NCBI GenBank assembly: GCA_025449725.1 | Contig: JANWIU010000042.1 | Coordinates: 1 to 27,755, forward strand | Direction: 5' to 3' | DNA: 27,755 bases | Source: Pseudobdellovibrio sp. | GTDB taxonomy: Bacteria; Bdellovibrionota; Bdellovibrionia; Bdellovibrionales; Bdellovibrionaceae | In this document: positions 7,034 through 15,645 of the stretch, piece by piece | Position numbering within the stretch: position 1 is the first letter of the stretch | Layout: every line of letters starts with the position of its first letter | The notes under the pieces: generated by a model | Told to the model about the DNA's origin: nothing | Databases searched by the model: none | The model's input: only the letters and a program-made list of their open reading frames with translations | Translations under genes and position numbers: made by a program

Positions 7034-7732
7034 ATGAGAATTTCTCTTGAAGGCAAAAAGACAGTTGAAAAGTACACACAAGCCCTGACTCATGAATTGA
7101 AAAGTCCTTTAACAGCCATCAAAGGGGCGGCCGAACTTTGCCTTGAAGAGATGGATCCACAACAGCAGAAAAAATTTATAAATAATATTATTGAAGAAGC
7201 TAACCGGTCTCATGCGCTGTTAGAACAGCTGTTAAAGATCGCGGCCATTGAAGCGAGAACGCGGCTGGAAGGTGCGGAACGCTTCGATATGGTGGAAATC
7301 CTTAACGAAGCTAAAGAGGCACTACTGGGATTATGGCGGCCAAAAAATATTGAAATCAGAGTCTCGGGATCCGCAGAACCTTGTACTGTAACCGGGGACC
7401 GGCTTCTTTTGTTTCAGTCATTCAGAAACCTGATTCAGAATTCCATAGAATTCTCAGCCCCTGGCGCGGTTATCGAGCTGCAGGTTTCTAATGCGGACTC
7501 ACAGGTTATCGTGCAGGTAAAGGATTCAGGTGCGGGTATTCCACCTTTTGCAATTGATAGAGTTTTTGAAAAATTCTATTCGTTAGAAAGACCTGACACT
7601 AAAAAGAAGAGTTCCGGCCTTGGACTTAGCTTCGTAAAAGAGGTTATCGAACTTCATAGCGGCAGTATCGTGGTTGTCAGTCCGAATCAAAATGGGCCTG
7701 GCACTTCCGTAACTGTTAAGCTTCCAAAATAA
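7034..7732 (+). CDS. CreC C-terminal part: HisKA and HATPase kinase core
   Basis: 232 aa from the first possible start after the internal stop (ATG 7034; joined-frame codon 245). It holds the H-box T-H-E-L-K-S-P-L (His264 in joined numbering), N-box R-N-L-I-Q-N-S, G1 D-S-G-A-G-I-P, F-box F-E-K-F-Y and G2 G-L-G-L-S-F, so the catalytic core is complete. No convincing ribosome site precedes ATG 7034; expression would need reinitiation after the stop 30 bases upstream. If made, it would be a soluble kinase lacking its sensor. Confidence 0.7.
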   Translation: MRISLEGKKTVEKYTQALTHELKSPLTAIKGAAELCLEEMDPQQQKKFINNIIEEANRSHALLEQLLKIAAIEARTRLEGAERFDMVEILNEAKEALLGLWRPKNIEIRVSGSAEPCTVTGDRLLLFQSFRNLIQNSIEFSAPGAVIELQVSNADSQVIVQVKDSGAGIPPFAIDRVFEKFYSLERPDTKKKSSGLGLSFVKEVIELHSGSIVVVSPNQNGPGTSVTVKLPK

Positions 7733-7845
7733 GTAGAACCGGTACTATCTCGCAATGAAACACCTAGTTGCTCTATTTTGAGAGACTCTCTGATTGAATT
7801 AACATAGGAATCCGCTTTAGCCGATACTAAACATGGGGGAACTGT

Positions 7846-10785
7846 ATGCGGTTCGTAAATGTATTAGCTATTCTCGCCATGACGGGGTTGGGCTTAACGC
7901 TGTTTCAAAACTGCTCTAAGTCTAAATTTGCAGACTCGAATGTGGAAATGCTTGAACAGGCATCGCTCAGCGCAAGAACTATCACAATCAACGATGATGC
8001 ACTTTATACGAACAATGCCAGTGTTCGTGTTCAAATGAATCTCGAAAAGCCGATGTGGATGTATGTTACCAACGATCCGACCTGTGCGGGAGGTGGTGAA
8101 TGGCAGTCTTACTCTCCTGAAATTCCCTGGGTGCTCGGTTCAAAAAACAAAGAATCTTCCGTCTACGTTAAATTTAAAACAGATTATACAGAGTCAGGAT
8201 GTACTTCCGATTCAATCGTTCATGATGATATTGCTCCTGCACTTGCGCAGATGGGCAGTGTTGCCGCAATTACAAATGTAGCAGGCGTAAATATTGCCTT
8301 AAGCGCTTCTGACGCAGGTTCAGGTGTAGAGCAGATTATCTGCCCGCTGGATGTTGCTACTTGTGGAAATGCTGTGATGGTCAGTAACTCTGTTGAAGGG
8401 CAACGAAACGTCATTTTTTACGCTCAGGATAAAGCCGGTAATAAATCGGCTCCATTAAATGTTTCATGGCTTTATGATAAAACGCCACCGACATTTTCGG
8501 TGCCGGATAAACCAGGCGTTACCTCGAAAGATATAGCCGGAAGTTTCCGTATAGTGGGTTCGGATAATTTTACTGCTCCTGCGGATATTAAATATAGACG
8601 TTCACTCAATGACGGTGCCTATGTGGATGTCGGTTTGACCTTTAATGTAACTGTCGGTGAAGGTATCAACAAAATTTCAATCGAAGCTTTCGATAAGGCC
8701 GGCAATAAATCAGATACCTATACGTACAGCTGGACAGTCGGAACAAAATTGCCGAGTGTTATTTTCACAAAAACTCCTAAAGATTACGACAATACTAAAG
8801 GAAGTTTTGAATTTTCCGGAGTAGACCAGTTTAAAGTTGCTCTTACAAAGTTTGAATGTTCTTTAAATGGTGCTGCATTTGCTTCGTGTACCTCTCCTGT
8901 GGATCTGGCCGGTGCGAATGTTCTTTATGGATCAAATACTTTTTCAGTTCGCGGGATAGATAGCTTAGGTATGGTCGGTGAAAAATCACATACCTGGAAG
9001 TTCGATAACAAAAAACCAGTTATAGGTTTCACTAAAAAACCTCAAGCATTCAGCTTAAATTCTTCTGAAGAAGTTCAGGTAGGATTATTAGCACCTGCGG
9101 AAGACAATCTTGATTCGATTGAATTTACAATTGATGGAGCTTCCAAACAAAAAAGTCTTCTGAACAACTATGTCATGTCAGGATTAACAGAAACTAATCA
9201 CTCGGTCCAAGTGGTGGCTGTAGATAAGGCCGGCAATATGAGTGATCCGGTTAACTATTCGTTCTGGAGTGATTTTACGGCACCTGTTGTTGTAATTCCG
9301 GCATTGGCGGATTACTCAAGTAACAAGAATCAAAACATTAATGCTCAGATTACAGATAACAACAAGGAGACTGCGAACGTTTTAAAATACTATTATCAGT
9401 TAGATGGTTTAAACACGTATACTCAGTTTCCTTCGTTGCCGCTGCAGTTATTGAATCTGAATAATGGCGCGCACTTTGTAACGATATATGCGCTTGATAT
9501 GGCCGGCAATAAATCCTTGGTCGTGCCTTCAGAATCTATTTATATAGATCTATTGGCGCCAACAATAAGTATTATTAAAAAACCGGCTGACAACGTGGCA
9601 ACCGGTTCTCATTCGATTATAAACTTCACAGTAAATGATGTGGGATCCGGCATCAAAATTGGAAGCCTCGCTTGTTCAATTACAAAGGCCGGAGTTAAAA
9701 CGGCGTTGCCATGTGGCCCCGGTGTGGATCTGGACATTTTAAATGATATTGCCGCTCAGTATGACTTTGACATTTCTATTTCAGATAACTTGAATCAGGT
9801 GGCGACCGCAAAAATTTCTTGGGTAGCGGCGCAAATGTTCCAAGGCCATACGACTGCATTCAGTGTCTCTCAGATAATTAAAAAAGATGTCGATATTTTA
9901 TTCTTGATCGGTAATGACCAGTCAATGGGCCCAGTGCTAACTAAAATCGGCAATGCATTTAGTGGTTTTATGTCGAATCTCAGCGGCTTGAACTGGCGCC
10001 TGGCCATTACAACAACTGACTTCAGCGGTGAAAACGAAGGCTCAAGCGGTAATATATTAAGATTCGGTAACAACGCCTATTACCTGACACCTAACTCAGG
10101 AACTTCCACGCAGATTGATACTTGGTTCAAGGCCCGCTTGAACGTTGGAACCAACCAGTCACAAAATGCAAACAAAGATAAAGCTTTAACAGCGATGCAC
10201 CAGTTTATTGATAAAACCAAAGTTTCAACGACTAAAGAAAAAGACTTCTACCGTCCTGATGCAGTGCTGGTTACGATTATCGTAGATCACCGAGATGAAA
10301 TTACCGAGGGTAATACTTTATATACGACTTCAGATATTTTCCTAAATGGTAATAACAGCGGTTCCGTATTAGGTTTGTACGATCGTTTGGGTGCAGACAA
10401 AGCCTACTTGAATCACTCAAGTGTTGTAACAACCACCGCCTGCGAGCAACAAGGTGGCTACATGGGCACCACTTACATGAACGTTTCACGCGATACCGGC
10501 GGTATCAATGAAAGCATCTGTAGTAGTAACTATGCAGCTCAGATGAACAATTTCGGTAATGCAATATTAACCAAAGTTTCGCAGATTCAGTTGGAATGTG
10601 CACCTGTAGATGAGGCCGGTGACGGGCAAGTTGATATTAGTATTAGTCTAACAGTTAATGGTTCCACTTCTATCGTTGATAAAAGTATTTACGTTTTGGA
10701 TAACGACGTTGTGCGATTTGTGGTGCCCCCAAATACGGTTGGCAGTTATTCTGTAAATTACACGTGCCTGTCTTGGGCGAAGTAG
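7846..10785 (+). CDS. Large Ig-repeat lipoprotein with a C-terminal VWA-like domain
   Basis: 979 aa; ATG 7846 follows GGGGGA. The N-terminus (MRFVNVLAILAMTGLG then LTLFQNC) is a signal peptide ending at Cys23, a lipobox of the FQNC style seen in Bdellovibrio lipoproteins. Residues about 40-660 consist of repeated beta-sandwich units, several marked by a D-x-A-G-N-[KM]-S motif (for example DKAGNKS twice, DKAGNMS, DMAGNKS), typical of bacterial Ig-like surface proteins. From about residue 680 a VWA-like fold begins (D-I-L-F-L-I-G-N-D-Q-S-M-G), but the metal site is altered: the usual D-x-S-x-S reads G-x-D-x-S. The last 60 residues form another beta domain with paired Cys. It probably sits on the cell surface; adhesion or prey contact is a guess from its architecture. 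Confidence 0.8.
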   Translation: MRFVNVLAILAMTGLGLTLFQNCSKSKFADSNVEMLEQASLSARTITINDDALYTNNASVRVQMNLEKPMWMYVTNDPTCAGGGEWQSYSPEIPWVLGSKNKESSVYVKFKTDYTESGCTSDSIVHDDIAPALAQMGSVAAITNVAGVNIALSASDAGSGVEQIICPLDVATCGNAVMVSNSVEGQRNVIFYAQDKAGNKSAPLNVSWLYDKTPPTFSVPDKPGVTSKDIAGSFRIVGSDNFTAPADIKYRRSLNDGAYVDVGLTFNVTVGEGINKISIEAFDKAGNKSDTYTYSWTVGTKLPSVIFTKTPKDYDNTKGSFEFSGVDQFKVALTKFECSLNGAAFASCTSPVDLAGANVLYGSNTFSVRGIDSLGMVGEKSHTWKFDNKKPVIGFTKKPQAFSLNSSEEVQVGLLAPAEDNLDSIEFTIDGASKQKSLLNNYVMSGLTETNHSVQVVAVDKAGNMSDPVNYSFWSDFTAPVVVIPALADYSSNKNQNINAQITDNNKETANVLKYYYQLDGLNTYTQFPSLPLQLLNLNNGAHFVTIYALDMAGNKSLVVPSESIYIDLLAPTISIIKKPADNVATGSHSIINFTVNDVGSGIKIGSLACSITKAGVKTALPCGPGVDLDILNDIAAQYDFDISISDNLNQVATAKISWVAAQMFQGHTTAFSVSQIIKKDVDILFLIGNDQSMGPVLTKIGNAFSGFMSNLSGLNWRLAITTTDFSGENEGSSGNILRFGNNAYYLTPNSGTSTQIDTWFKARLNVGTNQSQNANKDKALTAMHQFIDKTKVSTTKEKDFYRPDAVLVTIIVDHRDEITEGNTLYTTSDIFLNGNNSGSVLGLYDRLGADKAYLNHSSVVTTTACEQQGGYMGTTYMNVSRDTGGINESICSSNYAAQMNNFGNAILTKVSQIQLECAPVDEAGDGQVDISISLTVNGSTSIVDKSIYVLDNDVVRFVVPPNTVGSYSVNYTCLSWAK

Positions 10786-10795
10786 TTTGCTAAGA

Positions 10796-11707
10796 TTAGA
10801 AATCAGCTAGCCATCTGAAGTAAACTAAAATCCGGTTCGAAGAGGGGCTCAAAAGGCCCCTTCCTGGCGTTTTAAGGTTGGTGATGTCAGTTGATAGACT
10901 GAGACCGGACTTGTATTTTTCGCCGCTGTAACCAAGACCAATTTTCACATTGAAGCTCATGGTGGAATCGCTTAAGGTCGAATCACCGGTTGTGCTTTCA
11001 AACTTGTAATTGGCATAACTGGCGAGGGCATCAAATAAGCCACCAACAAAAAATCGACTATCAGAAACCCAGTAATGGCCCAATCCCGCCCCCAGCTTTA
11101 CCGCGAAAGACCTTAATTTTCTTAAATCTTCGAAGCCCTGGTCAATTCCGGCGTTTTCCATTTGTAGTAAGCTGACATCAGTATTCATCACATCTTCACT
11201 GATTCCGCCGACTAAATACAATTTACTTGCTGTTTGGGTAACCGGATAGCTTTGGTCTAACAGGCCGCCAACTGAAAATTCACTGTCGTTAAAAGCGTAA
11301 CGTGAAATAAAACCGTAATGTTTCAATTCCAAATCCTGATAATTTTGAGTGGTATTCGTGCCCTCAGTAAAAAAGCCTTTATAAGTCTGGTAAAAGCCGT
11401 CAATACCCCAGTTTTCGGCGTTATAGCCAAGTTGAATTTCTGTCATATCGGTTTTGGCTTTTGCCGGATCTATTTCTTTTTCGGACCCTCTGAATGAATA
11501 GCCGACTGAAAATCCGAAAGCGCTAACGCCTAGTCGTAAAACGCCTGCAATGTTTGGTTGAAACTTAAAATTCTTATCGCTATTTTGAATAAATTTACCG
11601 GCTTCCAGGCCCAGGTTCTCCTGGCCTAAGCCGATAATTGGCGAGACCTCAACGCCGAATAAAGGGCTAGAAAAAAACAAAGCGAAAAAAATTACAAGAA
11701 GGCGCAT
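10796..11707 (-). CDS. Predicted outer-membrane beta-barrel protein
   Basis: 303 aa with signal peptide (MRLLVIFFALFFSSPLFG). The mature chain is rich in Gly, aromatic residues and alternating strands, with runs such as V-L-R-L-G-V-S-A-F-G-F-S-V-G-Y-S-F, and ends in F-R-W-L-A-D-F, a C-terminal Phe as in Bam-assembled barrels. No specific family is recognised. It is convergent with the Ig/VWA lipoprotein gene, with only ten bases between the two stop codons and no clear terminator. Confidence 0.65.
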   Translation of the reverse strand: MRLLVIFFALFFSSPLFGVEVSPIIGLGQENLGLEAGKFIQNSDKNFKFQPNIAGVLRLGVSAFGFSVGYSFRGSEKEIDPAKAKTDMTEIQLGYNAENWGIDGFYQTYKGFFTEGTNTTQNYQDLELKHYGFISRYAFNDSEFSVGGLLDQSYPVTQTASKLYLVGGISEDVMNTDVSLLQMENAGIDQGFEDLRKLRSFAVKLGAGLGHYWVSDSRFFVGGLFDALASYANYKFESTTGDSTLSDSTMSFNVKIGLGYSGEKYKSGLSLSTDITNLKTPGRGLLSPSSNRILVYFRWLADF

Positions 11708-11845
11708 ATAACTATTGTTTTAAAGACCTAAAAAATAGTCAATGAGGCGAGGGTACAGGTCTTGAAATTCTAAACCTCTGCGTCGTCTTCAAATTTCACT
11801 TATAAAAAAGCCGGAGTCTTGATATCACCTTTGATGAGGTAACTT

Positions 11846-12331
11846 ATGCCATCGTTCGATGTGGTTTCAGAGCTTAACATGCAGGACGTTGATAATGCGA
11901 TTAACCAGGCCAAAAAAGAGATCGATGGCCGGTATGATTTTAAGGGTAGCAATGCAGAACTGAACTGGGACAAAAAAGAAGTTACCATCTTGGCAGAAGA
12001 TGATTACAAGGTCGAAACAATGGTTGATATTCTTCAGAACAAAATGGGAAAACGGGGAATTGACCTTCGTGCCTTAAAGCTTTCTGAAGTAGAACCGGCC
12101 GGGGGCAGACTGCTTCGCAAGAAGGTCACCTTTTCTCAAGGCCTCGAAAAAGAAAAAGCAAAAGAAATCGTAAAATTCATCAAGGATTCAAAACTAAAAG
12201 TTCAGCCTCAGATTATGGACGACAAAGTCCGTGTATCTTCAAAAAGTATTGATGAGCTTCAGGCCACCATGCAGGTGCTACGCGGGCAAAATTTTGAAGT
12301 CGCACTGCAGTTCGACAACATGCGGCCCTAA
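11846..12331 (+). CDS. yajQ: YajQ family nucleotide-binding protein
   Basis: 161 aa, the normal length of the family; ribosome site GAGG at 11836-11839. Conserved YajQ (PF04461/DUF520) signatures are M-P-S-F-D-V-V-S-E at the start, N-A-x-x-Q-A-x-K-E-I-x-x-R-Y-D-F-K-G-S, and the C-terminal V-R-V-x-S-K-x-x-D-x-L-Q with L-Q-F-D-N-M-R. The protein has two RNA-recognition-like folds and is cytoplasmic. Relatives in Xanthomonas and Pseudomonas bind cyclic di-GMP and alter transcription; nucleic acid or tRNA binding has also been suggested. Which applies here is unknown. It ends 28 bases from the convergent CtlX-type gene. Confidence 0.95.
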   Translation: MPSFDVVSELNMQDVDNAINQAKKEIDGRYDFKGSNAELNWDKKEVTILAEDDYKVETMVDILQNKMGKRGIDLRALKLSEVEPAGGRLLRKKVTFSQGLEKEKAKEIVKFIKDSKLKVQPQIMDDKVRVSSKSIDELQATMQVLRGQNFEVALQFDNMRP

Positions 12332-12359
12332 AAAAACTACGCAGAGATTTAACAAAGAC

Positions 12360-13265
12360 TTAAAGAAAGCATTCCGCCAGCAGGCAACGGGCGCCGCCGC
12401 CACCGAAAGTTTCGATTGTTTTCAAATCGGAATGAACAAAAGAGCCTTCACTTGCAAGTCGTGCACGGTTTGTCTCAGAAAGTGATTCGTAAGCTTGTGT
12501 CGAACAGGCCCAGTGGTAACTATTTGTACCTTTAATAAAAAGCATATTGCCGGCAAATGAATTCATTTCATCGTAAGAAATAGGAACAAGAGTTTTTCCC
12601 ATTTCTTTAACTGCGTCTTCTACGGTTTGTCTTTGCTTTTGGTCTTGGATGGAGTCCATACAAATAACAACGTGCTGTGGGCTCATCGTCATCATGACGT
12701 TACTATGGTAAATGTCGTCACCTTTTGTGTCGACTGAGTTAAATGAAATAATTTTATATCCTGCAAGCTTTGAAAAATGCTCCAGCGCAAGAAGAGAAGT
12801 CCGTGATGAAAGGCAGGCAAATCCTGTTTTTAACCGATGATCAAGTATAAGACTGCCTGTGCCTTCCAAAAAAAGGTTTTTGTCTGCAAAATTGCGAAGA
12901 TCAATAACTTCTTTAGGATCTAACGCCTGAATAATGTCTTCACGATACTCGTCACGGCGATTTTCCGGAAACATCGGAAACAAAAAAACGCGGCCATCGG
13001 GTAAGTGGCAAAACCAATTATTAGGGAATAAAGCATCGGGAGTGAACTTTTCTATATTTTCTTCAAAAGCTAAAATTTTAAATCCTGTTGATATTATTTT
13101 TTTCTGAAAGTCTGAGAATTCTTTTTGCGCTTTTTCTAAAATGACACCTTTTGCAGTCTGAGAACTTTCGGATTGAAAGGAATTCGATGAAATTGTATCA
13201 GGGTTGGAACAGAAACTTTTAGGAAACACCATCACGGCGGCTGCGGCCACAAAACTATTTTTCAC
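12360..13265 (-). CDS. ctlX: CtlX-type amidinohydrolase (citrulline/arginine deiminase-like)
   Basis: 301 aa from a GTG at 13265; an ATG at 13232 is possible, but family members usually carry about ten residues before the V-x-x-x-P-x-x-F motif, which favours GTG. Guanidino-modifying enzyme fold: F-P-N-N-W-F (about 80-85), P-M-x-x-x-N-R-R-x-E (about 97-106), E-G-T-G-S (134-138), catalytic His187 in H-S-N-V, and the C-terminal G-G-G-G-A-R-C with nucleophile Cys294. This pattern fits the citrulline-utilisation hydrolase CtlX group of amidinotransferases, soluble enzymes acting on amino acids with a guanidino or ureido group. The exact substrate cannot be told from sequence. No other arginine or citrulline genes are near. 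Confidence 0.82.
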   Translation of the reverse strand: MKNSFVAAAAVMVFPKSFCSNPDTISSNSFQSESSQTAKGVILEKAQKEFSDFQKKIISTGFKILAFEENIEKFTPDALFPNNWFCHLPDGRVFLFPMFPENRRDEYREDIIQALDPKEVIDLRNFADKNLFLEGTGSLILDHRLKTGFACLSSRTSLLALEHFSKLAGYKIISFNSVDTKGDDIYHSNVMMTMSPQHVVICMDSIQDQKQRQTVEDAVKEMGKTLVPISYDEMNSFAGNMLFIKGTNSYHWACSTQAYESLSETNRARLASEGSFVHSDLKTIETFGGGGARCLLAECFL

Positions 13266-13458
13266 AGTTAGATGTTATAGTCCGCTGCCGAATGTTCAAG
13301 GGATTCTCAAATTAATACATAGCTTAATGCCTAATTCTCTGCAGCTGCGGAATTTTCAGCACCGAAGGCTTAGAAGCTAGTTGAGTCTTTTCAAATAGAT
13401 AGGGGGCCTGGCCTGGCAGCACAAGCCTTGCTTTTACCTATAGTCATACGGAGGACAT

Positions 13459-13665
13459 ATGCTTTACTACTTCGAATTTAAAGGAAAGAAATTAAGAAAT
13501 ACCGAATGCTTCAGTTACCAGGAAGGTCAGTTTATTCTTTTGAAAATCGTGGAGCAGTGCCTGAATGAGTATAGAAAAAACATGAACCAACAAATCTTCG
13601 GTGAAGAAGAACTTCGCTTTCAAGAAAAAGTCCTTTCGCACCTTACTTTAAGAATTACGGACTAA
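13459..13665 (+). CDS. Small hypothetical protein
   Basis: 68 aa; a strong GGAGGA (13450-13455) four bases before the ATG argues that it is real. Charged, probably soluble and mainly helical (E-Q-C-L-N-E-Y-R-K-N-M-N-Q), no signal peptide, no recognised family. It stands alone, 193 bases from the divergent CtlX-type gene and 135 bases before the next gene. TATAGT at 13439-13444 could be a -10 element, though without a good -35 it would lie very close to the ribosome site. Confidence 0.65.
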   Translation: MLYYFEFKGKKLRNTECFSYQEGQFILLKIVEQCLNEYRKNMNQQIFGEEELRFQEKVLSHLTLRITD

Positions 13666-13800
13666 GCTGGACTGGCCTTACGTGCCGTCGGGGTCACTTT
13701 GACTGCGGGATAAAAGTCTACTCCGCCGGGAATGGGACTTGTGATAAAACCATCATAATTTTAACCTATAGAGGTCATACAAATAATGATGGAGAAACCA

Positions 13801-14733
13801 ATGTTTAAGAAATTATTTTTTGCCGCGGCCTCAATCAGCTTCGTGGCTTGCACCGTTAAACCGGTAAACACCAACACAGCTCAAACAACAGTAGGACCAA
13901 CTGCAGTTCGTGAACCTGCAGCGGCAGCGAATGCTACCGTATGGAACCGCTATTGTAAGGGGAAATCCGATTCCACTGATATTCCAAGTGTGAATTATGA
14001 AAATGCCGATGTTAAAGCAGCGGCTGCAGTTCTAAATAAAGTTGCAACCCGTAGTTTCGTAAACTACTCGGGTACGGTTAAAGTTTATAAATTAAATAAA
14101 AACGATGCCAAAGAGGCGCCGGTCGGTGCTCCTGCGGGAACAACAAATGCGACACATAACTTTTTAACCATTCTTTGCGGTGAATTCCGTGACCGCGCGA
14201 CGATGATTGAAGCCAAATTGAAGTGGGTTCAAAAAATTAATAAGTTATCTATAAAAGAAGCGAATAAGCCTATCGATATTACAAAAAACATCTGGGCGCA
14301 AGTTACGGCTCCGATGTATCAACCTTATTTGAATTTAAGCGAACAGATCTTTCAGTTTAAGCGTGCAGATCAGGAAGCTAAAGGAACTCGTTACATCACT
14401 TACAATAATTCAGGTGTAACTGAAAAAATTGATGCCCCTGTAGAAGGCCAATCCGTTTGCGAAACAAAATTTATTTTTGCAGAGCTGATTCAAAAAAGTA
14501 TCGCGGTATCCAGCTACGACGATTTCAAATCGAAGTATGATGCCTTTGCCTCTAAGTGCAGTGCCGATGACAAAAACTATGTACACGTATTCAGAGGTGA
14601 CTCTAATTTTAAACCGAATTCTCCGGAATCAAACGGGATGTTGTTCCATGCGAATTCGATCGCGCCTCACTGTGAATCGCCGACCAAAGCGATCAAAAAT
14701 CCTAAATTTAACGTCAAAACAACCGATGCTTAG
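13801..14733 (+). CDS. N-terminal part of the interrupted exported protein
   Basis: 310 aa. It starts with a signal peptide and a Cys at position 22 of MFKKLFFAAASISFVACT, an acceptable though not ideal lipobox (F-V-A-C). After it comes a Thr/Ala-rich linker (about 25-50), then a domain with W-x-R-Y-C-K-G-K and later paired Cys. As translated it ends just before C-A-A-Y-F. Function unknown. Confidence 0.7.
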   Translation: MFKKLFFAAASISFVACTVKPVNTNTAQTTVGPTAVREPAAAANATVWNRYCKGKSDSTDIPSVNYENADVKAAAAVLNKVATRSFVNYSGTVKVYKLNKNDAKEAPVGAPAGTTNATHNFLTILCGEFRDRATMIEAKLKWVQKINKLSIKEANKPIDITKNIWAQVTAPMYQPYLNLSEQIFQFKRADQEAKGTRYITYNNSGVTEKIDAPVEGQSVCETKFIFAELIQKSIAVSSYDDFKSKYDAFASKCSADDKNYVHVFRGDSNFKPNSPESNGMLFHANSIAPHCESPTKAIKNPKFNVKTTDA

Positions 14734-14760
14734 TGTGCAGCTTACTTTAAAGCTCCGTTC

Positions 14761-15504
14761 ATGAGCCGTTGGAATGCAGCCCGCTCAGGAATGGCAACTT
14801 GGATGTTACGTGACTTGAAACATGATGCATCGTTTGCTGATTATCAAAACGTTCAACTTTACATGAATTGGCGTCCGCAAAATCAACCGTCGCCGTACAC
14901 ATTTAAATATTCTCAGGCAGCAGAAAATCTGGCGGAGTACGTTTCTGGCTGGGACTGGAAGCTGAATGACCTTGGCTTCAATGCTATCGCTGCAAAACAG
15001 GCTAAGCCACATGACTTCATCTACAGCCGTATGCGTGATGCCGTTAATCGCCATACAGAGTGGTTTAAATCAGGTTTCTACAATGAAACAGCGGTTGAAC
15101 AAACTTACGTTATCAATGGTGAAGAACGCAAAACTGACCCTATTTATCGAAATGACACTTATTCACCGTTTGTGGCTTCAAGCTACGTGATGACGGCATC
15201 TGATTTATTTACGAATCCTGAATACACAATCGGTATTCCGGGCGATGGTTTCAAACACTGGATGTTCGTATTCAAAGTTCATAAAGATAACTGGTACACA
15301 TCTCAGTCGGTTAAAGATGGCAAGGCCATTAACTTCGATAAAATGTGGTTAGATGAGACTTCTTTCGGTTATAGCCGCCTTGCTGATGAAGAGCGCGCAT
15401 GGGACCGCCTGGGAACAACGATGGAAGAAGAGTTTGAATCTATCCTTTACTTACACAACATTAAAACTGACGGCCAAATTACCGGCGACGGAATGGCTCA
15501 GTAA
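14761..15504 (+). CDS. C-terminal part of the interrupted exported protein
   Basis: 247 aa from the first ATG after the TAG. It lacks a signal peptide and a clear ribosome site, so it would stay in the cytoplasm if made alone, which is unlike its apparent origin. Notable features are Trp- and Tyr-rich strands (Y-M-N-W-R-P-Q-N-Q; F-K-H-W-M-F-V-F-K-V-H-K-D-N-W-Y) and an acidic end. No family is recognised. Confidence 0.65.
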   Translation: MSRWNAARSGMATWMLRDLKHDASFADYQNVQLYMNWRPQNQPSPYTFKYSQAAENLAEYVSGWDWKLNDLGFNAIAAKQAKPHDFIYSRMRDAVNRHTEWFKSGFYNETAVEQTYVINGEERKTDPIYRNDTYSPFVASSYVMTASDLFTNPEYTIGIPGDGFKHWMFVFKVHKDNWYTSQSVKDGKAINFDKMWLDETSFGYSRLADEERAWDRLGTTMEEEFESILYLHNIKTDGQITGDGMAQ

Positions 15505-15524
15505 TCGATTTCCACATTTAGCTT

Positions 15525-15558
15525 AAAAAAAGCGCTCCTGCTACGGGGCGCTTTTTAT
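15525..15558 (+). terminator. Strong intrinsic terminator
   Basis: A run of seven A, then GCGCTCC (15532-15538), loop TGCTAC, GGGGCGC (15545-15551) and five T. Stem pairing is complete with one G-U pair and extends into the A/T runs, so it may work in both directions. It closes the interrupted exported-protein gene 21 bases after its stop codon. Confidence 0.9.
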
Positions 15559-15645
15559 TTTCCCCTTATCAAAATTCAGTTGCCTCTGCAAAAGACACTC
15601 AGTAGAACTTGAGCGTTTTCATGCCTATTGCGGCGGAGGGGCTTT

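Larger units (their letters stand above)
6302..7732 (+). pseudogene. creC: creC sensor kinase interrupted by an in-frame TAA
   Basis: The frame starting at GTG 6302 (overlapping creB by four bases) stays open to 7732 except for one TAA at 7001-7003. The joined length is 477 codons including the internal stop and the final one, close to E. coli CreC (474 aa). Domains run in the right order without loss: TM1 (about 7-24), periplasmic sensor, TM2 (about 183-206), HAMP (about 207-260), HisKA with His264, and HATPase. The stop is codon 234, in the connector between the two HAMP helices, and the residues just after it (V-K-H-L-S-D-A-F-E-K-M-R) are the normal second HAMP helix. A single G-to-T change of GAA would explain it. 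It may be a fresh nonsense mutation, a sequence error, or a split or readthrough kinase. Confidence 0.8.
13801..15504 (+). pseudogene. Exported protein of unknown function interrupted by an in-frame TAG
   Basis: From ATG 13801 the frame is open to the TAA ending at 15504 apart from a TAG at 14731-14733 (codon 311). The joined product would be about 567 residues. The residues on both sides (N-V-K-T-T-D-A, stop, C-A-A-Y-F-K-A-P-F) run on smoothly and codon use does not change, so this is one gene with a single nonsense codon. ATG 13801 is preferred to 13786 because GGAGAA (13791-13796) precedes it. No domain family is recognised. A strong terminator follows the second half, which indicates a single transcription unit. 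Confidence 0.75.

Noticed and set aside
12231..12485. An 84-codon plus-strand frame overlapping yajQ and the CtlX-type gene.
   Set aside because: It overlaps two firmly identified genes in other frames and has no ribosome site or plausible protein features.
6302..15504. Alternative genetic code with TAA and TAG as sense codons.
   Set aside because: TAA, TAG and TGA are all used as normal stops at the ends of well-recognised genes in the same window, often with a ribosome site or terminator right after.
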